Positions 1 to 10,185 of a stretch of DNA of 64,000 bases are shown piece by piece. The notes beneath the pieces were generated by a model. The model saw only the letters and a list, made by a program, of their open reading frames with translations, was not told the DNA's origin and made no database searches. Source of the stretch: Ctenosaura bakeri (taxonomy: Eukaryota; Chordata; Lepidosauria; Squamata; Iguanidae). The translations under genes and the position numbers were made by a program. Location: positions 434,001 to 498,000 of the forward strand of contig CAOLHI010000424.1 of NCBI GenBank assembly GCA_948474755.1, read 5' to 3'. The first letter of the stretch is position 1, and each line of letters opens with the position of its first letter.

Positions 1-835
1 GCTTCTTGGCCAGTTGGTATGCCAAGTGGATAGCCTGCGCGACCCACTTGGAGAGTCGCTGGGATGATACCTTGTGGCCTCTTTTCCGCCTGCCGTAGCA
101 GACGAAGAGGTGTGGAGTCTGTCGGTAGGACGCCGTCCTATCCGTGTAAAAGGCGAGGGCCCGACGGACGTCCAGGGAGTGCAGGGCCCGCTCCAGGGGC
201 GAGGTCGGCTCGGGGTAGAAGGCCGGGAGCACGATGTCCTGGTTGAGGTGGAAGGTGGACACCACCTTCGGCAGGAACGAGACGTCAGGCCGGAGGATCA
301 CCTTGTCGCGGTGGAAGACCAGGAAGGGGTCGTCGGAGCGTAGCGCCGCCAGTTCCCCGGCTCGCCTGGCCGAGGTGATCGCCACCAGGAACGCCGTCTT
401 CATCGCCAGGAGCCTGTCGTCCGCTGTCGCCATCGGCTCGAAGGGCGGCCTTGTGAGCTGCGATAGCACCAGCGATAGCGACCACGACGGTAGCGGGGGC
501 AATACCGGCGGGTAGAGATGTTGCAGGCCCTTCAGGAATCGCTTGACGGTATCATCCCGGAAGAGGGCCGCCGAGGGCGATCCCGGCGGTTGGTACGCCA
601 CGATCGCGGCGAGGTAGACCTTGATCGATGTGAAGGCAAGGCCTTGCTGTCGCAGGTGGAGGAGGAAGTGGAGGACGGTCCGGAGGCCGGCCGGGGACGT
701 CGGTTCCCGTCGCTCCTCTGCGAAGGCGACAAACCGCTGCCATTTATAGTGGTAGTTCCTCCGTGTCGATTCCTTCCTCGCCGCGGTCAAGACGGTACCG
801 ATGGCCGGGTCGTCTACGGCGATATCCTCCAGGCA
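1..835 (-). CDS. DIRS tyrosine recombinase (partial, runs off the window)
   Basis: An open frame without stops runs on the minus strand from about 835 to base 1. It overlaps the end of the pol frame in another register. It carries a core-binding region (short helical stretch ending YLAAIVAYQ near 600-640) and the catalytic-domain motif SARRAGEL (about 345-375), which matches the box with the first catalytic Arg in tyrosine recombinases. A later HKVSSQRLSKW stretch (about 35-70) falls where the His/Arg box is expected. The nucleophilic Tyr would lie beyond base 1. The enzyme would integrate the circular cDNA of the element. The start codon is unclear. Confidence 0.8.
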
Positions 836-3390
836 TGGAGGGCCAATACCGGGAGGTCCGGGTGCAGCACCTGGCTGTTGGAGTGGGAGAGCAGGTCCGG
901 CGCTAGCGGGAACTTGAGGATCCTCCCCCGCGAGGCCTCGATCAGAGGGCCGAACCAGTGTTGCCTCGGCCAGTACGGTGCCACCAGAATCGCGTCGGCT
1001 CCGTCCGAGATGATCTTCGAGACGACGCGACCGAGGAGCGGGAACGGCGGGAAGGCGTACAGGAGCTCCTTGTCCCACGGGATCTGGAACGCATCGCCGA
1101 TGGAGCGGGGATCGTGACCCGCCCTGGAGCAAAAGCGTCGGCATTTCGCGTTCTGGCTGGTCGCGAAGAGGTCGACCGTCGGCTCGCCCCACCGGTGTCG
1201 GAGCATCCGGAAGGCGTCGTCGGCCAGGGACCACTCGTGGTAGGAGGAGGTGTCCCTGCTGAGAGCATCCGCCATGGTGTTCTCCTGCCCCGCCAGGTGA
1301 ACCGCCAGCGGGTGGATCCTCAGGGAGACGCACCAGTTCCAGAGGGCGAGCGCGATGGTCAGGAGAGTGGTGGAGTGGGTCCCCCCTTGCCTGTTCACAT
1401 AACACATGGCAGTCGTGTTGTCGGTGAGGATCAACACGGCGCGGCCCGCCACCAAGTGCCGGAACGCCATCAGGGCTTTGTGGATGGCGAGGAGCTCCAG
1501 AGCGTTGATGTGGAGGGACGTCTCGTCGTCCATCCAGGCGCCCTTGACCCGGAGGTCCCCGGCGTGGGCCCCCCAGCCCAGCAGGGACGCATCCGTCGTT
1601 ATCGTGACCGAGGGCCTGGGCTGGCGGAACGGCATTCCCGACGTCAGGTTCCGGTGGGACTGCCACCACAGGAGAGTCTGCCGGATCTCGGGGGGAATAC
1701 GGTAGCGGCGGGACTGCTCGTCCCGGAGCGGGTCGAAGACCCTGACGAACCAGTGCTGCAGGGGTCGCGCTCGTAGCCTGGAGAGGTAGGTGACGGCCGT
1801 GGTCGCCGCCATGTAGCCGAGCAGCTGCTGTAGCGTCCTGGCCGACACCGTCGGGGCCTGGGCGGCCGCCCGCGCCGCGCGCGTGAGCGTCCGAGCCCTC
1901 TCCGTCGGTAAGTAGGCCCTTCCCGCCACGGTATCGAGGGTCGCCCCGATGAAGTCGAGGAGGCGGGTGGGTTCGAGGTGGGATTTCTTGGGGTTTACCT
2001 TGAGCCCGAGCCGGGTAAGCCACGTCAGGGTAAGGTGAATGTCTTTGTAAAGTTTGTCTTTGCAGGACGCCACCAATAGCCAGTCGTCGAGATAGGGGTA
2101 GATCGAGACGCCTCTCGTCCGCAGGAAGGAGACGACGGGAGCCATGCACTTCGTGAACACGCGGGGTGCAGTGGAGAGTCCGAAGGGCAGAACCCGGTAC
2201 TGGTAGCTGGTACCGTCGATCGCGAAGCGCAGGTACCGTCTGTGCTGGGGGCGGATCGAGATGTGGAAGTAGGCGTCCTTGAGGTCTATGGATGCCAGCC
2301 AGTCCCCTCGGCGTAGGAATGGGAGGATCGACGGTAGCGTGACCATCTTGAACCTCTTGGGAGGGATGTACTCGTTCACTCCCCGCAGGTCCAGGATGGG
2401 GCGTAGGGACCCGTCCGCCTTCGGTACGGCGAAGTACCTCGAGTAGAAGCCGGTGGTCCTGGCCGAAGGCGGAAGCCTCTCGATCGCTCCTTTGTCGAGC
2501 AGGGACTGGATTTCCTCCAGCAGAGCCGGGCTGGCCGGGGTGGAGTAGTAGACGCCCCGTGGTGGAATATCCCGGAACTCGATGGCGTACCCCAGGCGGA
2601 CAATGGTAAGTACCCAGGAGTCCGTGGTGATCTCGCGCCATCGGTCGAGGTGTCTGGCCAGGTCCGGGTGATGGATGAGGTCTGCTGGAGGGGCGAAGGA
2701 CGGCATCGGTGGTGTCCTGCGGGAGGCATCAAAAGCGTGCCCTCCCCCGGAAGACGACGACTTCTTCGACGGCGGAGGCTGTCGTCGGAAGGGCCTCCTC
2801 TGGGCGGGCGCCGCGGGCGGTCTCGAGGCGGTCGAGCGCGGGGACCGGGACTGGTAGGCCGAGGACGAGGAGGACCTCCGCCAGGACGATCTGGACTGGG
2901 AGGACCGGCGAGCCTGGGGGGGCTGGTTGATCCCCATCTTCCTCGCCGTCAGCCGGGCCTTCACGAGGTGGTCCATGGCCTCGTCCGTGGACGTGTGAAA
3001 GAGCCCCTGCCCGTCGAAGGGGAGGTCCTCTATTCTCCGGCGACTGTCCTCCTGGAGTCCGGAGGAGCGGAGCCACGCGTGGCGTCGGAGGGCCACGGCG
3101 CCGACCATCACCCTCGAGGTAGCCTCCACGGCGTGCCTCGAGGTGGCGACTGTTGGGTAGCCACCGCCACGGCCTCTCCGAAAATCTGCGTGGCAGAGCG
3201 CGGGACTCTTCCGGGAGGTCAGCCAGGAGGGGGCCCAGGCGGTCAAAGAGGTTTCGATGATAGGCCGCCAGGCAGGCCATGGTGTTGGCGGTCCTGGACA
3301 CCAAGGACGCCGCCGAATAGAACCTCCTCCCGAAGCCGTCGAGTTTCCGGCCTTCTTGGGCGGGCGGGGTGGTGTGTGCTCGGTTGCCAC
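814..3390 (-). CDS. DIRS pol: gag C-terminal piece, reverse transcriptase, RNase H and DAM-like methylase
   Basis: An uninterrupted 858-codon frame. Residues about 80-170 are the C-terminal part of gag (VEATSRVMVGAV and DEAMDHLVKARLTARKMG), so the nominal Met at 3390 is probably not the real start. The RT begins near residue 238; it has DLKDAYFHISI and the catalytic YLDD at residues 433-436. RNase H follows, with acidic residues in TTDAS (about 600), ALELLA (about 631), LTDNTTA (about 657) and ADALSR (about 708). Residues about 737-800 (DLFAT, NAKC, FPPF) resemble the DAM-type methylase domain of DIRS elements. The enzyme copies element RNA into DNA. The frame ends at 814 and overlaps the recombinase frame. 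Confidence 0.9.
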   Translation of the reverse strand: MATEHTPPRPPKKAGNSTASGGGSIRRRPWCPGPPTPWPAWRPIIETSLTAWAPSWLTSRKSPALCHADFRRGRGGGYPTVATSRHAVEATSRVMVGAVALRRHAWLRSSGLQEDSRRRIEDLPFDGQGLFHTSTDEAMDHLVKARLTARKMGINQPPQARRSSQSRSSWRRSSSSSAYQSRSPRSTASRPPAAPAQRRPFRRQPPPSKKSSSSGGGHAFDASRRTPPMPSFAPPADLIHHPDLARHLDRWREITTDSWVLTIVRLGYAIEFRDIPPRGVYYSTPASPALLEEIQSLLDKGAIERLPPSARTTGFYSRYFAVPKADGSLRPILDLRGVNEYIPPKRFKMVTLPSILPFLRRGDWLASIDLKDAYFHISIRPQHRRYLRFAIDGTSYQYRVLPFGLSTAPRVFTKCMAPVVSFLRTRGVSIYPYLDDWLLVASCKDKLYKDIHLTLTWLTRLGLKVNPKKSHLEPTRLLDFIGATLDTVAGRAYLPTERARTLTRAARAAAQAPTVSARTLQQLLGYMAATTAVTYLSRLRARPLQHWFVRVFDPLRDEQSRRYRIPPEIRQTLLWWQSHRNLTSGMPFRQPRPSVTITTDASLLGWGAHAGDLRVKGAWMDDETSLHINALELLAIHKALMAFRHLVAGRAVLILTDNTTAMCYVNRQGGTHSTTLLTIALALWNWCVSLRIHPLAVHLAGQENTMADALSRDTSSYHEWSLADDAFRMLRHRWGEPTVDLFATSQNAKCRRFCSRAGHDPRSIGDAFQIPWDKELLYAFPPFPLLGRVVSKIISDGADAILVAPYWPRQHWFGPLIEASRGRILKFPLAPDLLSHSNSQVLHPDLPVLALHAWRISP

Positions 3391-5150
3391 CTCGCGTCTG
3401 CGACGACTCCACCACCACGGAGTTCGGGACGGGGTGGTTGAACAGGAACTCCGCTCCTTCCCTCTGAGTCCTGTAGAGGTGCTCGAGCCTATGCGGGATA
3501 GGCTGTGCGGACGCCGGCTTCGCCCAAGGCTGTTTCAACGCGTCCGCCAGGGTCGGGAGGAACGGGAGCGGCGCGGTCGATGGAGGCCGGGTCTCGAGGT
3601 ATTGGAAGACCGGGTCCTGCGCCTGCGGGGCGGGCTCCGTCACCTTGAGGCCGAGCGCCGTCGCCATCCGGAGGAGGATTGCGGAAAACTGGCGCACGTC
3701 CTCCGGCGCCGATTCCGGGAGCGGGTCTCCGAAGTCCAGCGGCGGTGACTCGTGGGAGGACGGCGTGGATTCCGCGGAGTCCGAGTCCAACTCGTAGGAC
3801 TCGTCGGACGGGGATGGCGAGCGCGCGGTCTTCTCCCCTTCTCTAGGCCGCTGCTGTGCCGGCTGCGTCGGCAGAGCGGCCGGCGGTACCGTCGGGGCCT
3901 GCACGGTCTCCGGGGGCGGTACCGATGGTCTCGGGTGCGACGCCGCCTGCGTCGTCGACGTGGCCGAGGTTCCCGCTCGGGCCGGGGTGGCCTGGGGGGT
4001 CGGCCTGGTCGCCGTGGCCGTTGTCGTGGCGGCGGGGAGACCGGTCTGTGGCGGGGCGACGGCTCCCGGGGAGCGTGGGAGCTCGGGGACCCACGCCTTG
4101 GCGATCGCCCGTGGCGGGAGTAGTGGCGCTCCCGATGCGGCGAGCGGGAGCGGGGCCGCGGGGACCAGTATCTAGGGTCCGGATGGTAGCGGTCCCGGTA
4201 GGAGGGCGAGTAAGAATAGTAGGAGCCCGGGGGCTCGTGCCATCCTTGCTCCAGCGCATATCTCCCCAAGTAGCCGGGGGAATGAGCGCTCTCGCCCGCG
4301 CGCACGCTCTCCAGGCGCATCTCCCGATACCGCGGGGATGGAGGCCTGGGCCAGTGGCCCGGAGATCGGGATTCGCCACGCCGGGGGGGAGGAACGTCTC
4401 CGGCCCGGGGTGTCCACGTGGCGCTCCGGAGATGGACGGCGACTCGGCGGCACAGTCTCCACGACTAGCTTCGGAGGCTGGGCGGCCTCGACGGGTTGGT
4501 CGTCGTCCGATAGCTCCAGGATCTCCTGGGCCTGCGGCGTTTCCTCCTCCGGGACGTCGGAGAGGGCCGACTCTGCCGTGAACTGGGTAGGCGGCGGGGT
4601 CGGTGGCCTGGCGGTCTCCGGAGGGTGCCGCTTCTCCTTCCTCTTCCTCTTCTTTTCCCTGGCTACCTCCTCGGTAGCAGGGCGCTTCTTCTGCGCAGAA
4701 GTCAGCGGTTTCGAAGAGGAGGCCGCGGGGTCGTCTCGGGGCCGACTCGCCGAGATCTTCGGGATCCTCGGTAGCTTCATCACCGGTACCGGGGGCTTCG
4801 ATACCGACGGTACCGAGGTCCCGGCGGCCGTTGGAGAGGAGGAGGAGGGTGGAGAAAGTCCTTTTTCCATCGGAGCGGGGACGGTCTTCTGGGCGCGGAG
4901 AGACTGCTCCCAACAAAAAGACTTCAACCTCGCCGCCCGGTTACGGAGTGTCTGGTGGGTGAACTCCCTACACGCGGGGCAAGTTTGGACGTTATGCCCC
5001 TCACCCAAGCAAAAAGACACTTCGAGTGTCGGTCCGAAAGGGCGACCTTCCTTCCGCAGGAGGCGCAGGACTTGAACAAAGCCGACATAAACCGCGGGGC
5101 AAGGGCGAGGAGAGGGGGAGAGTCCGAAGACGCCGCGCCGAGTCGAAGAC
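2729..5150 (-). pseudogene. DIRS gag, broken by several frame changes
   Basis: Gag homology is scattered over two minus-strand frames. A zinc-binding-like start (CASC...HSKC, about 5020-5075) is in one frame and the continuation (CLGEGHNVQTCPAC) is in another, with a one-base loss near 5010-5020. A Lys/Arg- and Pro-rich linker follows, then an Arg/Ser/Tyr-rich part in the first frame (about 4085-4320), then the second frame again from about 4070. The conserved gag core (FGRRFYSAASLVSRTANTMA, about 3260-3320) is in the second frame. Near 3160-3200 homology jumps to the pol frame. At least four frame changes in GC-rich low-complexity sequence mean decay or assembly error. The gag C-terminal region of this family is related to that of vertebrate LAP2-alpha. 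Confidence 0.7.
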
Positions 5151-5500
5151 CCAGCCGAGGAAAAAGCCAAAAACAGTCCAAAAGTCCAAAAAAAACCGTG
5201 CCAAACGTACCGAAAACCGAAGGGAAGTCAAGAAACAGTCCGAGGTCAATTCCGAATCCAAATCCAACAACTACGCAGCAAGAAATGCAAGCCAACGAGA
5301 AGAACCTTCTGTACGCTGAGGCGGACAAGAAAGAACTGAGGAGAGACCGCGGCTCGGCGGGAGGAGCATGCGCAGTACGACCGGGGGGAGGGGCTCCCTC
5401 CGCCAAGCCAGCGAGCTCTAGAATCTTCCGAACGCTACCGCGCAGGCGCGAAAGCTCCTATTGTATGAGGCACAGAGACCACGAAGAAGAAGTCCACTCT

Positions 5501-8396
5501 ATTTAAGACTGCAAGTGGGATTGAACTTGTTTGTTCTTTATTGCCACCTGTTGAGGTGCTGTTGTTCTATAGATTGGTCTGTGGCTATAATAAATCAGTT
5601 ATATGTAGGTAAGGATGCAAAAAGTTCCAAGTATATCTTATGTTTTGGCTATCATGCCAAGTATGTTATTGGAGCATTCTGAGCCTTTTAATCATGGAAA
5701 TGTGGCAGCTACTCATAGTTCAATAGATATGAACTAATCTCTGGAAAATTCCAGATTGGTGGGGATGTAACTAAGTACAAAGTACTATGCCATCAGATAC
5801 TTTTTCAGTATTCTTCCAAGTTAACAGTTTGTGGGCATCTAAGCTTTATGGCTGCAATTAACTTAGGCAATTGTGACTGACTGGTTTATATTCACAATCC
5901 CTGTGTATTCACTAATTTGGAGAATATTTAGAGACCCTAAGTCCCCCCAATCTTCACATACCAGACAGCAGTCACTGAAATCAACAGGGGCCTGTTCCCC
6001 TGTCAGTCTGGAAGCAGCAGACTTACATTTCCACTCTCCCTGAGCAGTCTCTGGTGCACAGGGGAATTGCAACAGAGTCTCTGCTTCTGACTGTGGCACC
6101 AGAGGTTGCTCATATGAGAGGGGGTGGAAACCTAAGTCAGCTGCTTCCTAACTGACAGAAGAACAGACCCCATCACTCAGCAGCTGCTGCCCGGTAAGTG
6201 GAGATTGGAGAGATTGGGCTATGTTAATAAGGTGGTTATGTATTTGTAACTGCCCTAACAAATTGTGTAGCTATATAACTAAGGTGGTTATCCATCTATA
6301 ACTGCCTTAATGAATTCTGGACTTTGTTACTAGTGGAGGTGTGTGTCAAAACGTTTTTCTTCATTTCCAAGCTGCTTTCTGTGGCCAGTACAAAACTGCT
6401 AGCATCTCCTGTATTGCAGTTTAGCACCTCAGATTTTAATTTTTTAAAAAAGCAAAAGCAAAAAACCTTTCAGCAGCACAAGGTGTCAAGAGTTCCTGCA
6501 GCATGCCAACTGAGGCCCCTATCCCAAAAGTGATTTTTTTCTGTCCTTGGTGTCTTTTGTGCTTGCTGACCAAAGTGACTTCCCTTCCCTTCTTCTGTTT
6601 GATTAAAGCTTCCAGATTGCAGCTTCTCTCTCCAAAGAACTCTGTGCTTTAGTATTTGGGATCAACACTTTCCTTGCCACTGTTCTTAAGACTATCATCA
6701 CCATCATCATAACAGATAAAAGAGGCCTGGCTCTTTCAGTCCACCCTCAGGTAAGGGGTATGTGCTTACACTGTGATCATGGTAGACAGCTGTGGTACAA
6801 TCCTAGCTATCTTTTAGGGAAGATCTGTAGATACCTGGTGAATTCAGTCACATGAATATCTCTAATGGTGGATGGACCCAATTTAACTCAGTGGAAGTGC
6901 AGAATTCAAAACTGCTTTGCTCAGCCTAACATTGCTGCTTCAGCCTTCTGGTTTGCACACTTCCCACCAACAGTACAATTCTTTGCAAATTCAATCAGAT
7001 GTAACCACCAGGGAGTTTGGTAGGGGTCGTACCTAGGTTAGTATGTCCTTGATTGCAGCTGAACTTTCAATGTTGCAGAGCACTAAGAGTTATCTGATGT
7101 GAGGGATTGGCATCATATTTTTGTCCATTGGCTTCAACTGTTTCTTTATTTCCTGGCAGCTCACTAGGAACTAGCAGCCAATGGTACATGGACCAGTGGT
7201 CCATAGAACATCACTTTACATATTATCTGTGTAAAGGAAGCAAGGCAAAAAGTGAAAAAAGCTGTGTAGCCTATGAAAAGTGACATTCCTCTGCTCTGAC
7301 TTTTTACTGATGTTAAAGACTTCTGTCCCACCCTTGAGATAAGTTCCCAAGGTAACTTACAATCGCTCTGTTGAATTATCTCAGAGATTTGACAGAGTTT
7401 GTGCCAGACTTACTTCGCATGCATGCCAGTCCTGTGATTTGAGTAGAACTGGTTGCCAGGGAAGTTCTGCTGGAGTAACAGAACGACCTCCTAGAAACAT
7501 GATAGAAATTACTGCAAATGATCTCCATTTGCTTATTTATCTTGGATGGTCTTGAAAAAAAGCTTCATCCACTGTGAAAGGATTAAGTGTGTGTAAATCT
7601 TCATTAGCAGAAATCTGCAAAGCAGATACCCTGTTGGATTAATGGAAGGTGCTTGATCTGTGGGCCAAGAAAAGAAAGCAAGTGCCTTTTGCCAGGAGAA
7701 GGGAGTTTGTTTCTCACTCTGAACTCACACAAGTAAAAGTGAGAGGATTTCTACCACCTGCCCATGTTGGAGTGCTTAAGTGGAATTGCTGTGGCTAGCA
7801 GGAAGGGGACCTGGTTTTCATTCACTGACAGCTGAAAAGAACAACCCATTTTCAGGCCCATTGTACTGGCAGATAAAAGCTAGGAAGATTAAAGCCCTTG
7901 TACTTATTTGGGAACTTCCCACAAGTAGTAACTGGTTGGCCGCTGCAGGAAGCAGAGATTGGAAATGCTACTTTTGGAAGCAAGAATCCAGCAGTTGCAT
8001 TTTTTTCCAGGGTCATGCAGCACTGGGGAAAGAAGGCATAACAAGCAGTGTATTTCTCCAGTGCTTTACTTCTTTTATGACCACTGTACTCTCACCCTTT
8101 TATCTCCTGCGGCCAGCATAGTGTGCTAATAAGACTCTGGCCTTGGACTGCAACTCCCAGAATTGCTCAGCATTCTGGGATTCCTGGTCAAAAAGTACAT
8201 TTTCAAACCAGGACAGTTGTCTGGATGGGCCTTTGGTCTGATCCAGCACAGCTGTTCCTATGTGGATCTGTCCCAGCTCTTTTGTGCTGCTCTGTTTCTG
8301 ATGAATAGCCATTTCCAGTGCAGTTCTTTTTAGTACCCTGTGTTTTTCCTTTCATCTCAGTGCTGTCTCTCCCACCTTCCCTGCTTTCTTTTCCAG
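5501..8396 (+). other. Probable last intron of SLC19A1 (right part)
   Basis: No coding exon is recognisable here. The sequence is ordinary AT-rich intronic DNA. A short piece near 8133-8230 belongs to the palindromic 'aactcccagaat' family. A piece near 7320-7370 (cccacccttgagataag) resembles the 3' end of a LINE. The preceding SLC19A1 exon must lie left of the DIRS element or outside the window. Confidence 0.5.
8133..8230. repeat. Fragment of a palindromic dispersed repeat
   Basis: Contains the core tggactgcaactcccagaat followed by its partial inverse (cattctgggattcctggtc). The same core recurs at several other sites in the window, usually with an inverted second half. Confidence 0.5.
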
Positions 8397-8585
8397 TTCT
8401 ATGTATACTTTGGCTACTTCACACTCCTGGCTGTGGTGTACCTTGTAGCAGCTGTGTATGTGGCCATGAGGCACAATGTGTGCAGGAAGCCTCAGGAGGC
8501 ACCACTGGCTAAGGAGCTCTGCAGTCCAGTTGTGGAAGCCCTGGGCAAGGACAAAAGCACAGAGCTGGCAAGCTCAGAAGCCTAA
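8397..8585 (+). CDS. SLC19A1: SLC19A1 reduced folate carrier, terminal coding exon
   Basis: The exon starts after a clean acceptor (pyrimidine tract, ttttccag at 8389-8396) in phase 0 and ends at TAA 8583-8585, giving 62 residues. The first half, starting FYVYFGYF, encodes a hydrophobic segment (FTLLAVVYLVAAVYVAM) that fits the twelfth membrane helix of the folate/organic phosphate antiporter; the RH at its end matches the human protein. A hydrophilic cytosolic tail of about 35 residues follows. It is much shorter than the human tail, which is long and poorly conserved. The carrier imports reduced folates at the plasma membrane. The identification rests on the helix match plus position: SLC19A1 is the tail-to-tail neighbour of COL18A1 in human. 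Upstream exons are outside the window or left of the DIRS copy. Confidence 0.82.
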   Translation, partial: FYVYFGYFTLLAVVYLVAAVYVAMRHNVCRKPQEAPLAKELCSPVVEALGKDKSTELASSEA

Positions 8586-8984
8586 GAAACCCAACAAGTG
8601 GCAGAAGAGAGGGAGATCTCCCTGCACACTCCCAGATGGAACGTGACTGAGTAGGACTCTCAAGACAATCAGCATTTACAAGGTCAAAGCATCTTTGATT
8701 TCCAGAATATCATGTTGCTGCAGAGGCCAAGAGGGTAAAAGCAGTACTTGACATTAAGAAAACGCACATGCAGTGTGTAGCTGGCAGGCTGTAGATTCCT
8801 CCATTCTGTCTGGGTCTTGAATGTGCCGTCAGCCCACTGCCCCACATTGTAAGCAGAGCTACTGTTGTGGGACAGTGTCTGCTAATGCTGTGGTTGTGCA
8901 CCCAGCAATCATGTGAGTTTGATACTAAATCCTGGTGTTCCCCCTCTTCACTTGCAAAGGAGCCAACAAACAGAGCAAGCACTT

Positions 8985-8990
8985 TTTATT
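8985..8990 (-). promoter_or_regulatory. COL18A1: Candidate COL18A1 polyadenylation signal (distal)
   Basis: Minus-strand AATAAA followed, 3' of it, by a GT-rich stretch (gtgcttgctctgtttgttgg). This is the most typical poly(A) site downstream of the COL18A1 stop. It implies a 3' UTR of about 3.1 kb that ends 400 bp from the SLC19A1 stop. Confidence 0.5.
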
Positions 8991-9597
8991 TTTTACAAAT
9001 AGACAAAATGTTTTAACTTTTTTTTAAAAAAAATCTGTATCAGTTTGATATCAGTAAATGTACTGTGCTGGAATTCTTGAGTTAGCAACCTTTGTTGAGT
9101 CCATCTGTGTATCCCCATCTGAGAAGACTGAGTTTCTTCTTGTATTTGTACTGCAGTATCTCCTGCCATGCTCGAGACTGGTATTTTGTTCTGATATACG
9201 CTTTCTCCTTCTGTTCTCCCTGCCCTCCATAAAACCCAAGGATTTATTTTCAAGCCATTTTTAGTGTCCCAGGATGACTGATAGTTTCCCAAAAGTGTGA
9301 ACTCCATGGACATTGCCTGCCCTAGAACACCTGTGGTTTCACTACCAAAAAAAGACCAGGCTGCTGGTGACATATTTTTATAGAGGTTATGATTCACCGT
9401 AGCTCAGGAGTCACACCATTTGATATGGAGGTTCTTTTTCTGTCTCATGTCCATCCCATTGTTTGAAAGGCACTCTGCACTTACTCAGAGGCATCTCTTA
9501 AATACTTTACATGTGACAGGATTCAGTGAAGGCCCTCAGACTGCTCTCTAGATTTCTATGCATATGAACAACAAATATTTAAAAGAGGATACTTTCC

Positions 9598-9603
9598 TTT
9601 ATT
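9598..9603 (-). promoter_or_regulatory. COL18A1: Candidate COL18A1 polyadenylation signal (proximal)
   Basis: Minus-strand AATAAA, with a T-rich stretch including ttgttgttc downstream in the transcript sense. Its use is unproven. Confidence 0.35.
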
Positions 9604-9774
9604 CAGTGCCTTTAGAAAACAGTTTATAGAACACAACACACAACTGACAAAAGATATATAGAGTTCCACAGGCTTTTAACAAACTGCATTGAAATTTCAC
9701 AAAATACAGTAGACAGTAAGAAACTGACTGTGTGACTTGCACAGATTCCGTTCCCTCTTCCACCCACCCCCAGT

Positions 9775-9780
9775 AATAAA
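9775..9780 (+). promoter_or_regulatory. SLC19A1: Candidate SLC19A1 polyadenylation signal
   Basis: First plus-strand AATAAA after the SLC19A1 stop, about 1.2 kb downstream. A second at 11568-11573 is an alternative. Confidence 0.35.
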
Positions 9781-10094
9781 ATTTCATAACAATAAGGAAA
9801 ACAACAAAGCTAAGTAGAAATTTAGCACCTTGGTATCTGAAAACCAACTCAATTGCTTTGCACATTCATGTTTAAAACAACTGGCAGCCAAGAAGCATCA
9901 GCCTTCCAGCACTAAAGTGTTGGATGGGCTGTGCTATGGAGATATTGGGAGCTCAGTCACAGTGGCGCCTATGAACAGGGAAGGTCACTGGTGCTTGGGC
10001 CTTAAAATGGCTTTAAAGGATGCTAGGCCATGAACTTGCCTACTTGTGATTCTGAGCCCCCAAAGAATCAGTGCCGCATCAGATCTTGGAAATA

Positions 10095-10185
10095 CTGTTT
10101 CTTTATGTTTGGACTCCAACTCCCAGAATTCTGCAAGGCTTGTGTGAGACTTGTAATCTGAGACTTGTAATTCAAAAAGGACATT
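10095..10185. repeat. Fragment of a palindromic dispersed repeat
   Basis: Same core as at 8133-8230 (ggactccaactcccagaatt) followed by attcaaaaaggacattttc, which also flanks the 8.1-kb copy. Confidence 0.45.

Larger units (their letters stand above)
1..5500 (-). mobile_element. DIRS1-like tyrosine-recombinase retrotransposon, 3' part cut by window edge
   Basis: This is a GC-rich block in AT-richer flanks, read on the minus strand as gag, then RT/RNase H/DAM-like methylase, then tyrosine recombinase. That order, with no protease or DDE integrase, is the DIRS1 plan; the methylase-like domain argues against the Ngaro subgroup. The 5' end of the element is near 5455-5500, where composition drops sharply after a CpG-rich stretch. 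I cannot see the other terminus, so terminal repeats and the internal complementary region are untested. DIRS elements normally leave no target duplication and none was found. The element probably lies in the last intron of SLC19A1, antisense to it. The pol frame is intact, suggesting a fairly young copy, but gag is broken. Confidence 0.88.
8586..9800 (+). other. SLC19A1: SLC19A1 3' UTR (extent uncertain)
   Basis: Non-coding sequence after the stop. The first plus-strand AATAAA I see is at 9775-9780. If that is used, the UTR is about 1.2 kb and overlaps the far 3' UTR of COL18A1 on the other strand. No ORF here looks real. Confidence 0.4.

Noticed and set aside
958..1776. 272-codon plus-strand open frame within the DIRS pol
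   Set aside because: A result of high GC content opposite a real RT/RNase H frame; no domain resemblance.
1..5500. Endogenous retrovirus as an explanation for the RT at the left end
   Set aside because: No protease, DDE integrase or LTR pattern; tyrosine recombinase and DAM-like domain identify a DIRS element.
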